Shown here: positions 9,301 to 17,612 of the stretch, piece by piece | Layout: every line of letters starts with the position of its first letter | Position numbering within the stretch: position 1 is the stretch's first letter | NCBI RefSeq assembly: GCF_003285015.1 | Contig: NZ_QMFB01000011.1 | Span: forward strand, 62,001 to 126,000 | Origin: Paenibacillus contaminans | GTDB lineage: Bacteria > Bacillota > Bacilli > Paenibacillales > NBRC-103111 | Direction: 5' to 3' | DNA: 64,000 nt | Notes under the pieces: generated by a model | The model's database searches: none | What the model saw: the letters and a program-made list of their open reading frames with translations, nothing else | Told to the model about the DNA's origin: nothing | Made by a program: the position numbers and the translations under genes

Positions 9301-9530
9301 CTCGTCGCTTGCATGCGCCGGAGTCCGATTCCGCCCAATTGGAATCGAGTCAGGAGCCCCTTCCTCGACTACAGTCCGAAAATGCCTACTTGCAGCGGCT
9401 ATTTGGCTCGGCACACGGGCGAATCCCTTCTCCAAGCAGGCAAAATCGGTCTTCAGCGTAAGGTGAGGCTCGATTCCTTGCTCTAAACGGGTAACATCGG
9501 TCTACAGCATAAGGGAACCTCGATTCCTTC
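9301..9530 (+). repeat. interspersed repeat R2, copy 1
   Basis: This stretch begins CTCGTCGCTTGCATGCG, passes through GGAATCGAGTCAGGA and CAGTCCGAAAATGCC, and ends in two units of the form TCCAAGCAGGCAAAATCGG...CAGCRTAAGG. It is closely related to sequences near 26165, 37059 and 48711, all in the same orientation. It lies between the convergent L25 and hydrolase genes. Confidence 0.75.
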
Positions 9531-9534
9531 ATTT

Positions 9535-9578
9535 AAAAAAAGGCGAAAGCCCGCCTGGCAGCGGGCCTTCGCCTTTTT
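9535..9578. terminator. bidirectional Rho-independent terminator
   Basis: AGGCGAAAGCCCGC pairs with GCGGGCCTTCGCCT around a six-base loop, with A-rich sequence on the left and a T-run on the right. It would end transcripts from both the L25 gene (plus) and the alpha/beta hydrolase gene (minus). Confidence 0.85.
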
Positions 9579-9587
9579 GGGCTTTTT

Positions 9588-9642
9588 CCGCACCGTGCGC
9601 GCCTCTCGGCGCGCGGTGCTCGGTCACACGTCGGCGGTCAAA
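9588..9642. repeat. palindromic repeat R5, copy 1
   Basis: GCACCGTGCGCGCC and GGCGCGCGGTGC form a GC-rich hairpin with a four-base loop, followed by TCGGTCACACG. Related sequences are near 26983, 46275 and 63913. It resembles a REP-type intergenic palindrome. Confidence 0.5.
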
Positions 9643-9735
9643 CCTCGTGCGGCCGGATGTGGTCGACCAGCCGATGTTACGCAGTGATGCGCCAAGCAGC
9701 AACGGCGATATCGTCCGATCGCAAAAATACCGCCG

Positions 9736-10488
9736 CTAGCCTGCATGTGAGGCCAGGAAGTCGAGAATGGCGTCATTCACTAAGGACGGACTCTCCCTTT
9801 GCATATGCGGACGATGACTGCCGCCCGGCACGACAAGGAATCGGGCGTTCTTCACCAAGGAACTCAAAAGCTTCAGCCTCTCCTCGCCGACGAACGGATC
9901 GTGCTCGCCGGAAATAAACAAGGAAGGTGCGCCGATGCCGCCAATTTGCTCCCGGGTCAGCTGCGGATACAGCCGCCAGTCCTTGGCGCTTTGCCGCATA
10001 AATTCCTGCCAGTTCCCTCGATGCGCTTCCTCGTGTCTTTCCTTTGCAAAATCTATCGTCTCTTGGGGGCCATGCTCCAAAAGCCATTCGGGCTCAAATT
10101 GGTCGGCTCCCGAAGGATCGGCGAACCCGCTCGTGCCGATCGTAGTCAAAGTAACCACGCGCTCCGGTTGATTTACCGCACAGTACAAGCCGACGCTCGC
10201 CCCTAAGCTGTAACCGATCAGATGGGCTTTCGGAATGTTCAGCGCATCCATATAATCGATGACGTCGTCGGCCAGCCGCGGCATGCTCCATTCGAGGCTT
10301 TCGCATCTCGTGCGGCCATGTCCCCGGAAATCCGGCAAATAACATGTGTATCTTTTCTGAAAATCGAGAAGCTGGCTGGCAAACGCAAGAATCCCCCGCG
10401 AATAGCCGCTGTGCAGGAAGATGACGGGTTCGCCGAATCCCATCTTCTCGTAAAACATCTCCAGATCGTTCACCTTAATATACGGCAT
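9736..10488 (-). CDS. alpha/beta-fold hydrolase
   Basis: A 250-residue cytoplasmic hydrolase of the alpha/beta superfamily. The oxyanion-hole strand is VIFLHSGYS (22-30), the nucleophile elbow is GYSLG with Ser94, the acid is Asp197 in SGEHDPF, and the general base is a histidine in GGSHRPHM (His225 or His228). The complete triad implies an active esterase, lipase or related enzyme, but the substrate cannot be read from the sequence. The ATG at 10488 follows GGAGG by about ten bases. It stands alone; the amidoligase-family gene upstream is 286 bases away on the same strand. Confidence 0.88.
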   Translation of the reverse strand: MPYIKVNDLEMFYEKMGFGEPVIFLHSGYSRGILAFASQLLDFQKRYTCYLPDFRGHGRTRCESLEWSMPRLADDVIDYMDALNIPKAHLIGYSLGASVGLYCAVNQPERVVTLTTIGTSGFADPSGADQFEPEWLLEHGPQETIDFAKERHEEAHRGNWQEFMRQSAKDWRLYPQLTREQIGGIGAPSLFISGEHDPFVGEERLKLLSSLVKNARFLVVPGGSHRPHMQRESPSLVNDAILDFLASHAG

Positions 10489-10774
10489 GGCATTCGCTCC
10501 TCCGTTCGTTTAATCCGTCCCTATGTACACTTCTCCCGGTACACTTTGCGTCGCTGCATGGCGTGGGTCCAACCACCTCAATCTTCGCACCGCGCTGCTC
10601 CGTGCGTACAGTCGGGCCATGCGAATGTCTGTCGGAACAGCGTGAGCCAACCGCACGAAAAGAAACCTAATGTCCAGACAAACGCAAGCTTCCGCACTTT
10701 ACGCGGTTCCAGGAGCATAGCGCTCGACGTCGGCTGTCAAACTTGCCCCATGAAGCCCGCTTTCTTAGCCTTCG

Positions 10775-11677
10775 CTAGTCGCTTATTAGCTCCCAGCCCG
10801 TACCGGTCGGACGAAACTTATAGCTGCATAATGGACCGTCCGGATTTTCGACGCTAACGGCGATGCCTTCGGGCACAGGCAAAATATGAAGGATTTCGCC
10901 GTCACGCACCATTTGGCGGACAATCGTCGTCATCACCGGAACGAGCGCATTCTCCAGCCATATTCTTTCTTTGTACCACTGCGGAGGGGGAACCTCCGGC
11001 GGGTAACCGTCTACCGGCGCCTCCAGCTCATTCGCCAGCAGCTTCGGATCGGCGGAAAGCCTTCGGCCCGCTCCCACAGCAGACACGAAGCGGAGGCAAA
11101 GCTCCACCGTTCGAATGATTTCATCGTAGTCCAATGAACCGTTGGCATACCGGATTTCAACGGTGCCGATATCGTACGATGCGGCCGCATTGATCCCGCA
11201 CCGATGGGATTGAGGACGTCCGTTCCGATAGCGTAGCGCTTTTTCGCTCGGCTCATCCCTGTAACGCTCCAGCATGTCCCCGGTAACCGGAGGACAAAAT
11301 ATTTCCCGATGCTCGCTAGTCCCCAGCAGCGTCCGCAGCGCAGCTTGAACCGATAAGGCCGTTTCGAGGAGAGGGGTGACGATCGGCTCTCCCCACTGCC
11401 GTAGATCGACGTGGACATGCAGTCCGCAGCTCCAGTTCGCCGCCGCCCCCTGCCGCAGCAGACGGCGCAGCATCTCGTCTATTTGTCCCCGCTCGCTCCA
11501 AAGCATGGGCGGAGGCTTCAGCTCGCTGCCCGATTCGTTTCCTTGCTCGTCGATCTGCCTTTCGTCAAGCGACATGATCCAGCCGGGCAGCAGCTCCACC
11601 TGCTCGGGAGCCCCTCCGACAAACTCGATTTCCACACCAAACCGTATATCTTGCCAATGTATCGTCTTAGGCCACAT
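10775..11677 (-). CDS. amidoligase-family protein (putative carboxylate-amine ligase)
   Basis: A 300-residue protein of the amidoligase family, relatives of glutamate-cysteine ligase and glutamine synthetase that make amide bonds using ATP. The signature strand RFGVEIEFVG near the N-terminus supplies acidic metal ligands. CGLHVHVDL (about 95) and the RCGINAAASYDIGTVEIRYANGSLD block (about 165-190) complete the family pattern. The start at 11677 is chosen over one six codons earlier because GGGAGG lies ten bases before it. Known family members modify peptides or cell-wall components and often sit beside gamma-glutamyl cyclotransferase-like or ATP-grasp genes; no such partner is seen here, so the substrate is open. 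Confidence 0.82.
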   Translation of the reverse strand: MWPKTIHWQDIRFGVEIEFVGGAPEQVELLPGWIMSLDERQIDEQGNESGSELKPPPMLWSERGQIDEMLRRLLRQGAAANWSCGLHVHVDLRQWGEPIVTPLLETALSVQAALRTLLGTSEHREIFCPPVTGDMLERYRDEPSEKALRYRNGRPQSHRCGINAAASYDIGTVEIRYANGSLDYDEIIRTVELCLRFVSAVGAGRRLSADPKLLANELEAPVDGYPPEVPPPQWYKERIWLENALVPVMTTIVRQMVRDGEILHILPVPEGIAVSVENPDGPLCSYKFRPTGTGWELISD

Positions 11678-11679
11678 GG

Positions 11680-11952
11680 TTGTCCGTCCTCCCATATTTC
11701 ATTCGAAGCCTCTTGATGAACGAAATCAAAAATAAGGAGGCGGACCTCGGCATTAACGGGGTATTCTGTCTTTGTACAAACATATCCCTCCCGAAGAAAG
11801 CTTTTAAAGAAATTATATCCATAATCAGGAATAGTTTCAAGAACATTCGTTCCTATTCGGACATCGCCGGCAAGTTTAACTTGCCCATACAAACCGTCAC
11901 GCGCAGCACGCTGTTATCTGTTATACTAGTAGACTTTCAACGCTTAAACTAG
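11680..11952 (+). pseudogene. possible remnant of a transposase N-terminus (ISL3-like)
   Basis: A 90-codon plus-strand frame contains a cysteine pair (FCLCTN) followed by a convincing helix-turn-helix pattern (SYSDIAGKFNLPIQTVTR), as in the N-terminal region of ISL3-type transposases, and then stops. The catalytic part is missing. It has lower GC than its neighbours and abuts a large palindrome at 12005-12064. The opposite strand also has a 124-codon frame (11518-11892) that overlaps the amidoligase gene; only one can be real, and the helix-turn-helix favours the plus strand. The identification is tentative. Confidence 0.35.
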
Positions 11953-12004
11953 GGATTACGTTTCGTAGCATGGCACCAGTTTACCAGGTAATGTAAGTTA
12001 TCCG

Positions 12005-12064
12005 AATCCCTAGTTTTAGACTTGACGGCGCACTAGTACGCCGTCAAGTCTAAAACTAGGGATT
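12005..12064. repeat. 60-base near-perfect palindrome
   Basis: Arms of 26 bases (12005-12030 and 12039-12064), beginning AATCCCTAGTTTTAGACTTG, are exact inverted copies around an eight-base centre with the palindrome ACTAGT. A third partial copy, AAACTAGGGATTACG, lies near 11946, and GTTTTAGACTTGA recurs near 28040. The structure looks like two transposon ends joined head to head. Confidence 0.85.
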
Positions 12065-12154
12065 GATGATCTGGTTACGAAAGCAAACACGGGTATCGTA
12101 GCGGATATGCACGAACCGTGCGTTTAGTGGAGAAAACGTTATTGTTTATGAGGC

Positions 12155-12345
12155 TGTCTTCACTATTACACCGGTAAAATGCTCCTTCTCGCCCAATAAT
12201 GAGGCAAACCCCACTATCAATTTCCTTTGCCTCACTGTTCGTTTCGTTTGCCTCATTATCTCGCCGAAATACGAGTTTTCGATGTAAAATAGTGAAGTTT
12301 GCCTCACGAATAATTACCTTTTCCTCATTATGCCGATCACGATCT
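12155..12345. repeat. interspersed repeat R3, copy 1
   Basis: This AT-rich stretch contains alternating TGAGGCAAAC and GTTTGCCTCA modules with CACTAT and CTCGCCGAAA between them. The same modules make up the regions at 27741-27990 and 54965-55180. An apparent frame across it is not supported as a gene. Confidence 0.65.
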
Positions 12346-12564
12346 GTTGCACGATCGAATGCCATACAAATCTATATGATAAGAGTTGAAAGGCTATTAG
12401 CCGCCTTGGAAACCGGAGCACCGTTTAGACTCTCCGGCTTAATAAGTGATACGTCTGAGCCTGCCGCTCGGAGGGGCCATACGTGTTGGCTATCAACCAC
12501 ACGGCGGCGTTACAAGGCGATAGAACGCTGCCCCTTATTCCGTCTCGTATAACCGCCTCAGACG

Positions 12565-12606
12565 AAAAACGCCCTCCATTTGCCAAGCGGCAGGAGGGCG
12601 TTCTTT
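12565..12606. terminator. Rho-independent terminator of the DinB-family gene
   Basis: AACGCCCTCC (12568-12577) pairs exactly with GGAGGGCGTT (12593-12602) around a 15-base loop. A-rich sequence on the left becomes the T-run for minus-strand transcription, and TTTTT follows on the right. Confidence 0.85.
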
Positions 12607-12632
12607 TTATTGAAAAGCCTGTCTTCTATAGA

Positions 12633-13160
12633 TTATTCCGCTTGCTCAACGAGATATCTTTCCTTCACGATATTAATATGATGCAGCTCGTGGCCGGCCG
12701 TAATATAAGCCAACGCCCTGGCGGATAACTCGCTGTTGTTGGCGATGCCCTTCCGTGACCAGGCTTCCTCCGACAGCCCGCGAAGCAAGGTCAACGTCGA
12801 CCGGCGTACGGCTGCAAAATCTCCGATCAGCTCGGCTAACGGGATTGAATCGAAAGAGGAGCCTTTGATATATTCATTCTCGTCATATCCGGGGAGCGGC
12901 GTCTTATCCCCTCTTGCGATGCAAAGCAGCCGGTAGCTCATAATACGTTCCGTATCCGTAATATGGCCCAGCACTTCCTTCACGCTCCACTTGCCCGGCG
13001 CATACCGGGACAGGGTCCGCTCCTCCGGAATGGCCGCAAAAAAATCCGCGGTATACTGGAGCTGCCGGGTTAAAACCTCCGCGATCTTCCCTTCCGGAAC
13101 CAGGCGAATATACGTTTCGTAGTACGGGGCATACTCCTCTTGCGAAGGTCGAACGGTCAT
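12633..13160 (-). CDS. DinB-family metal-dependent protein
   Basis: A 175-residue four-helix-bundle protein of the DinB/YfiT-like superfamily. The metal-binding histidines are in KEVLGHITDTER (about residue 65) and AGHELHHINIVKERY near the C-terminus, the usual three-histidine arrangement. In Gram-positive bacteria such proteins include bacillithiol S-transferases and other thiol-dependent enzymes, although most members remain uncharacterised. It is a single cytoplasmic gene with its own downstream terminator. The start at 13160 has a moderate GAGGAG site 12 bases upstream. Confidence 0.85.
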   Translation of the reverse strand: MTVRPSQEEYAPYYETYIRLVPEGKIAEVLTRQLQYTADFFAAIPEERTLSRYAPGKWSVKEVLGHITDTERIMSYRLLCIARGDKTPLPGYDENEYIKGSSFDSIPLAELIGDFAAVRRSTLTLLRGLSEEAWSRKGIANNSELSARALAYITAGHELHHINIVKERYLVEQAE

Positions 13161-13303
13161 CTCAACACCATCTCCTCTTCATTTGGTTCAAGCGTTTTTG
13201 TGTACACCGCAATAAAGCTAGCTTAAACTATTTTCGCTTTCCGCATCCGTTATCCTGCTTCCGGTATGAAGATGGCATAGATTATCGCTGCATAGCCCAT
13301 ACG

Positions 13304-13332
13304 AAAAAGCCGCCCTATAACAAGGCAGCTTT
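13304..13332. terminator. hairpin downstream of the dioxygenase gene
   Basis: AAAGCCGCC and GGCAGCTTT pair with one mismatch around a nine-base loop. On the minus strand the stem is followed by a T-run (complement of ACGAAAAA), so it probably ends the PhyH-type gene transcript. The rest of the 292-base gap 13161-13453 shows nothing else I can identify. Confidence 0.6.
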
Positions 13333-13453
13333 CCATTACAGCAGTTTATTTGTGTAACGATATTCGTCGATCGGTCGGAATTAAGCAGGTGAAAAATGGT
13401 TCCGTTCAACGGTGCGAGTCTCGCCGCAGCTTCGCAGCAGTAACCCTACAAGC

Positions 13454-14284
13454 CTAACACTCCGCACCCGACATTTCGTTCGTGTACATCCGTTTGTATT
13501 CCTTCGGCGAAACGCGCTCCGCCGATTCCGGCGCATAATGGAATTGCAGGGCGCGGCGCTTTTTATCCGAAAAATTGTACGCCGTTCCGTGCACCAGCTG
13601 GCCGTGGAAAAACAGCATGCCGCCCGGCTTAAGCGGTACGATCACGTTGCGCTCCACAGGCACATTCGTATCGCAAATCTGCCAGTCACGCACCGCATAA
13701 TGCGGAATGCCGCCGTCCATATGCGAGCGAGGAATGACCTGCATGCAGCCGTTATCGACGCCGGCTTCGTCAAGCGCGATCCAAACGCCGACGACCGGCT
13801 TGTCGTAGGTCAACACGCCGTACGCCATGTCCTGGTGCCACGGCTTCTCCCCTCCGCCCTGAGGCGGCTTAAGCAGCGCCATATCCTGGATAAGCTTCGG
13901 CTTTTCCCCCATCAGCTTTTCCAGAAAAGCGACGATGTCCGGATGATACGCGATCGCCCGCAGCACCTCCGAATGGTCGACGAAATCATAAACCTTGCGA
14001 ACGGCCAGCTCTTTTTCCCGGTTCGTCTTCAAGGTTTCCTTGGGAACCGTATATTGAATTTTGCAATTCGAATGCTCGGCAAAAATATTGTCCATAAGCG
14101 CATCGATAGATCCCGATATTTCTTCGGCGTTCAGCACGTTCTCCACAGCCAAGAAGCCTTGCTGCCAATATTCCTTGGCCTGCTCTTCGCCGATTTCATC
14201 CAAGGACCGGTACCCTTCGTGAATGGAAGAATAGCTGTACAGTACACGGTTTATTTCTTCCGGCGTCTCCAAATTCCGCTTCAT
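13454..14284 (-). CDS. phytanoyl-CoA dioxygenase (PhyH)-family protein
   Basis: A 276-residue Fe(II)/2-oxoglutarate-dependent oxygenase. The iron site is HxD in PWHQDMAYG (His150, Asp152) with the distal histidine in LVHGTAYN (His232), and an arginine shortly after (KKRRALQFHY) can bind 2-oxoglutarate. PRSHMDGGIPH is also typical of PhyH proteins. The start at 14284 is chosen because GGAGGGG lies seven bases before it; a longer frame to 14329 lacks a well-placed site. It is divergent from an AraC regulator across 182 bases, and PhyH genes in Paenibacillus are often controlled by such neighbours. The substrate is unknown. Confidence 0.88.
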   Translation of the reverse strand: MKRNLETPEEINRVLYSYSSIHEGYRSLDEIGEEQAKEYWQQGFLAVENVLNAEEISGSIDALMDNIFAEHSNCKIQYTVPKETLKTNREKELAVRKVYDFVDHSEVLRAIAYHPDIVAFLEKLMGEKPKLIQDMALLKPPQGGGEKPWHQDMAYGVLTYDKPVVGVWIALDEAGVDNGCMQVIPRSHMDGGIPHYAVRDWQICDTNVPVERNVIVPLKPGGMLFFHGQLVHGTAYNFSDKKRRALQFHYAPESAERVSPKEYKRMYTNEMSGAEC

Positions 14285-14466
14285 CGTTAACCCCTCCGGC
14301 ATATTAAAATGCAAGTTTCCTTCTTGCATTCAGATTACGATTTTTATATGACGAGGAGAATGGCAGCAACTGCGGTTTTTTTGTATGTAAATGCATGTCG
14401 GTTATTTTCAACTTGTGCTATTGTAGGAGGTAAAGAAAAAGGTGTGTTTAAAAGGAGATCTGCAAA

Positions 14467-15324
14467 ATGAGCGAGCCTGCTCCTCTCAATCCGTTCAACC
14501 GGCTTACGTTCCATAACTCCTTGAGCTGCGGCAAAGCCCGCTGCGAACCCGGGTGGAGCTGGCGGCCGGCTCCGATGCGCGATTTCGACTTATGGTACGC
14601 GCTGAACGGAACCGGGGAGATCGTCATTAACGATACGCCCTACCGCGTCCAAAAAGGAGCCTGCTTCCTGCTCCGGCCGGGCGACCGGGTATCGGCGACG
14701 CAGCATCCGGAGGACCGGCTCGGCGTTATTTATATACATTTTACCGTGACGGGCCGCCAAGAAGAGAAAATCGATCCGGACGCCGCCTGCTTCCCGCCGC
14801 GCCTGACGATGATGGAGGATACGTACCATTTCGAACGCGACCTGCACCGTTTGCTCGAGCTGCCGGACCGGCCGGAGCCATTGGCTGCAGAGGAGTTCCA
14901 TCACCTTATGCAGCTCGTTTTCCTACAGCTCCGCCGCGCCGGCGCCCAGCCTGCGGAGGAAGCCGAACGGCATTCCTTCAAGCACAAGCAGCTTGTCCAT
15001 CAGACGATCGACCGGATTCGCGACCGCATCGGGCAGCCGATCGACCACGAGGAATTGGCGGAGCTTGCCGGACTTTCGCCGCGCTACTTAAGCAGCCTGT
15101 TCAAGCAGTACACCGGCCATTCGCTTAAGGCGTATATAACCCGCATGCGCATGGAGCGCGCCAAGCTGCTGCTGGCCGAAACGTCGATGAACATCACGCA
15201 GGCTGCGGAAGCGGTCGGGTACGGCGACATTTATTTTTTCAGCAAGCTGTTTAGAAGCTTATACGGCGTTCCGCCTTCCCATTTTCGCCGAAACGAGAAA
15301 GCGTCCGAGCCTCATCGGGGTTAG
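14467..15324 (+). CDS. AraC-family transcription regulator with cupin sensor
   Basis: A 285-residue cytoplasmic regulator. The first 150 residues form a beta-rich effector domain (YALNGTGEIVINDTPYRVQKGACFLLRPGD is the cupin signature region), and residues 180-280 carry two helix-turn-helix units (IDHEELAELAGLSPRYLSSLFKQYTG and NITQAAEAVGYGDIYFFSKLFR). An AAGGAG site lies nine bases before the ATG. The gene is divergent from the PhyH dioxygenase gene and is the natural candidate to control it and itself from the shared 182-base gap. Confidence 0.92.
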   Translation: MSEPAPLNPFNRLTFHNSLSCGKARCEPGWSWRPAPMRDFDLWYALNGTGEIVINDTPYRVQKGACFLLRPGDRVSATQHPEDRLGVIYIHFTVTGRQEEKIDPDAACFPPRLTMMEDTYHFERDLHRLLELPDRPEPLAAEEFHHLMQLVFLQLRRAGAQPAEEAERHSFKHKQLVHQTIDRIRDRIGQPIDHEELAELAGLSPRYLSSLFKQYTGHSLKAYITRMRMERAKLLLAETSMNITQAAEAVGYGDIYFFSKLFRSLYGVPPSHFRRNEKASEPHRG

Positions 15325-15494
15325 CGTATTCGATTATTGATCCTGCGCTTGCGGAGCGGTTCCCTATTCAATTGCCCCTTCTATCGGGCTCGGCTCGCAT
15401 ACCTTTCGGAAATCGGTATTTGCCCCCTCACGTAACCTTTATGCGCTTCCCCGGCACTTGTATATAGACGGAGTCGAAAGGAGGACATGCGAAC

Positions 15495-17060
15495 ATGCTG
15501 CAGTGGATCGAGCAGGCCATGCAAGGGGACCGGAAAGCATTCGACCGGCTGGTCCGGCATTTTACGGGCATGGCTTACGCCGTAGCGAACGAAAAGCTGC
15601 ATGACGCCCATTTGGCGGAGGACGCCGTGCAGGAAGCTTTTACCGAGGCGTTCATCCATTTGCGCAAGCTGGAGGAGCCGAACGCTTTTCCCGGGTGGCT
15701 TAAGATGATTGTCGTCCGCCAATGCAATCGTCACCTGCGGCGCAAGAAGCATCGGACGATCCCCCTGCATGAAGCCGGCGAGAAGGCGGATAACAAGCCG
15801 GGCATACCCGAAATCGTCGAGCGAAAAGAAATGCAAGAGCTGCTTCACGCTTCCGTGGCCGCTCTGTCGCCGAATATGCGGATTGCGGTGCACATGTTTT
15901 ATTTTTACGGCTATTCGCTTCAGGAAATCTCGGATTGCCTGGGCATGTCCGCATCGGTATGGAAAAAACGGCTTTTCGACGCCCGCCGCAAGCTGAAAGG
16001 CATGCTGCCCGTGGCCGATTTCGTCTCTGTTTTTCACCACCTATATGAAGGAGGAGCCAAAGTGCTGCATATTGTAAATGGCGATTCCGTAGCGGATAAG
16101 CTGCGGCAAGGCGTCGTGCAGGGCGATATTCTCGTCTGGCGCGAAGTATACCCGGAGGGACCGGTTTTCGTAGACCCGGCTGAGCATGCAAGCCGTACCT
16201 TGCGGGCGCAATATTTGGAGAAAGCCATGGGTATTCCAAACGCGGAATTTATCCGGATTAGTGAAGAACAGGAGAAAAAATTAGCCGAATTCCATCAATA
16301 CGAGGAAATTGTGCTGTGGTTCGAACATGACTTATTCGATCAGACGATGCTGGGTTATTTGCTGCATTGGTTCGCGCGGCAGCCGTTAGGCCGGACGAAG
16401 CTAAGCTTGCTCTGTATCGGAGCGTACCCGGGCATCGAATTGTTTCGGGGACTCGGCCAGCTGTCCGTCGACCAGCTGAAAACGTTGTCGGGCACATGGC
16501 AGCAGGTCAGACAGGAGGAGCTGGAGCTGGGCAAAGCGTTCTGGGAAGCTTACTGCTCTCCGGACCCGGGCAAGCTGGCCAAGCTGCTGCAAGGGGATAG
16601 CGGATCCTTGCCTTTTGCGCATGACGCGTTTCAGCATCATTTGTCGCGCTTCCCTTCCACGTATAACGGTCTGGGCATTGTAGAACAGACGACGCTGGAG
16701 ATGGCTCATTCCGGCCTTAACACTCCGCTCGACTTGTTTAAGCACGTTGGGGATAAGCTGCACTGGCTGGGCATGGGCGATCTTCAATATTGGCATAGTC
16801 TGGCGAAAATTTCGCAAGGCCCTGACCCGCTTCTTATTATTGAAGGCCGGGAAGCATTTCCCGATTTTGCACAGTCCTCGCCGTCGTTCTTTCAATGCCG
16901 CGTTGCGCTAACGGAGCTGGGCCTTGACGTTTTGAACGGCAAAACCGATTGGTTGTCCGTAAACGGCGCAGACAATTGGTACGGCGGCGTTCATTTGCAA
17001 GGACGCTCCGTCCCTTGGCGATGGGATGCGGCCGGAAAAAATCTGGTTCCAGGGTTCTAA
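15495..17060 (+). CDS. ECF sigma factor fused to DUF1835/DUF3658-type domain
   Basis: One 521-residue frame joins two normally separate proteins. Residues 1-180 are an ECF sigma-70: region 2 (DRLVRHFTGMAYAVANEKLHDAHLAEDAVQEAF in outline) and region 4 (LSPNMRIAVHMFYFYGYSLQEISDCLGM, about 125-175). From residue 190 the protein matches DUF1835 (LHIVNGDSVADKLRQG, LVWREVYPEGPV, WFEHDLFDQTML) and ends with a DUF3658-like segment (LTELGLDVLNGKTDW, WRWD). An internal GTG at 16062, exactly codon 190, has GGAGG seven bases upstream, so a free 332-residue DUF1835 protein could also be made. No anti-sigma gene is adjacent. The start at 15495 follows GGAGG. Confidence 0.9.
   Translation: MLQWIEQAMQGDRKAFDRLVRHFTGMAYAVANEKLHDAHLAEDAVQEAFTEAFIHLRKLEEPNAFPGWLKMIVVRQCNRHLRRKKHRTIPLHEAGEKADNKPGIPEIVERKEMQELLHASVAALSPNMRIAVHMFYFYGYSLQEISDCLGMSASVWKKRLFDARRKLKGMLPVADFVSVFHHLYEGGAKVLHIVNGDSVADKLRQGVVQGDILVWREVYPEGPVFVDPAEHASRTLRAQYLEKAMGIPNAEFIRISEEQEKKLAEFHQYEEIVLWFEHDLFDQTMLGYLLHWFARQPLGRTKLSLLCIGAYPGIELFRGLGQLSVDQLKTLSGTWQQVRQEELELGKAFWEAYCSPDPGKLAKLLQGDSGSLPFAHDAFQHHLSRFPSTYNGLGIVEQTTLEMAHSGLNTPLDLFKHVGDKLHWLGMGDLQYWHSLAKISQGPDPLLIIEGREAFPDFAQSSPSFFQCRVALTELGLDVLNGKTDWLSVNGADNWYGGVHLQGRSVPWRWDAAGKNLVPGF
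16049..16064 (+). promoter_or_regulatory. internal ribosome-binding site and GTG start inside the sigma-DUF1835 gene
   Basis: AAGGAGG followed seven bases later by GTG CTG CAT ATT starts precisely at the DUF1835 domain. It looks like the start of a formerly independent gene, and may still be used. Confidence 0.6.
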
Positions 17061-17099
17061 CTCGGCGTAGAAGCCGCCAAAAGTCCCTGTTGAAACTAC

Positions 17100-17249
17100 T
17101 TATTTTCTTTTTTCATCCATCAGTTCAAGTATTCTATCGAGTCGCTCCAACAACTTTTCATTATGCAAATTATTTTTTCTCATATGCATTTCAAAGCTTA
17201 TAAGTAAAAATACAACAATTAACATAAAAATCAGCATAACGAATCCCAA
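17100..17249 (-). CDS. small membrane protein (49 residues, DUF4083-like)
   Basis: A short gene with a TTG start at 17249, preceded by AGGGAGGAG six bases away. The protein has one hydrophobic segment (residues 2-21, GFVMLIFMLIVVFLLIS) followed by a basic, helical tail with a leucine-heptad look (KLLERLDRILELMDEKRK). The layout resembles Bacillales small membrane proteins of the DUF4083 type: a membrane anchor plus short coiled coil. It is convergent with the sigma-DUF1835 gene. Codon use is AT-rich relative to neighbours. Function is unknown. Confidence 0.6.
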   Translation of the reverse strand: MGFVMLIFMLIVVFLLISFEMHMRKNNLHNEKLLERLDRILELMDEKRK

Positions 17250-17442
17250 TATCTTCTCCTCCCTATCTTATAAACATATAAAAGGAGGACACGCATTTAC
17301 TGCAATAAGTTACGATTATTACCATTTATTATTCGAATTTCATTATACAAACAATATCCGGCCTCCCCTACTGGAAGCAGGCAAACGTATTTTTAGTGAG
17401 CTTTACTGGGGGATCAGAAAGCCCGATTACTAAACGTATTCA

Positions 17443-17505
17443 AGGATAAACGCTTTTGAAGAAAGCGACTTCGTAAGCATAAGCTAAGGACAGGCGCGTT
17501 TACCG
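17443..17505. repeat. interspersed repeat R1, partial copy
   Basis: AAGGATAAACGCTTTTGAAGAAAGCGACTTCGTAAGCATAAG and GGCGCGTTTACCG match the R1 family also seen near 2767, 26755, 31032 and 37364. The remainder of 17250-17560 is AT-rich with no gene that I can support. Confidence 0.6.
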
Positions 17506-17560
17506 ATGAAATATCAGGCTTAAGTCATTACGAACATATACATTTCCGTTGATATTTTCA

Positions 17561-17600
17561 AAAAAACCGCCCGGGGCCGAAAATCCCCGGACGGTTTTTT
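17561..17600. terminator. Rho-independent terminator after FG-GAP gene 1
   Basis: AACCGCCCGGGG pairs with CCCCGGACGGTT (one G-T) around an eight-base loop, with AAAAAA on the left, giving the minus-strand T-run, and TTTTTT on the right. Confidence 0.85.
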
Positions 17601-17612
17601 GTTATTGCATCG

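Noticed and set aside
11518..11892. 124-codon minus-strand frame overlapping the amidoligase start
   Set aside because: Its second half is out of frame with a well-supported gene, and no good ribosome-binding site precedes it. Kept only as an alternative reading in the transposon-remnant finding.
12075..12365. 96-codon minus-strand frame
   Set aside because: It is composed of R3 repeat modules and has no supported start.
15432..15466. Possible ECF-type promoter (GTAACC and TATATA) before the sigma-DUF1835 gene
   Set aside because: The spacing of 23 bases does not fit ECF or sigma-A promoters.
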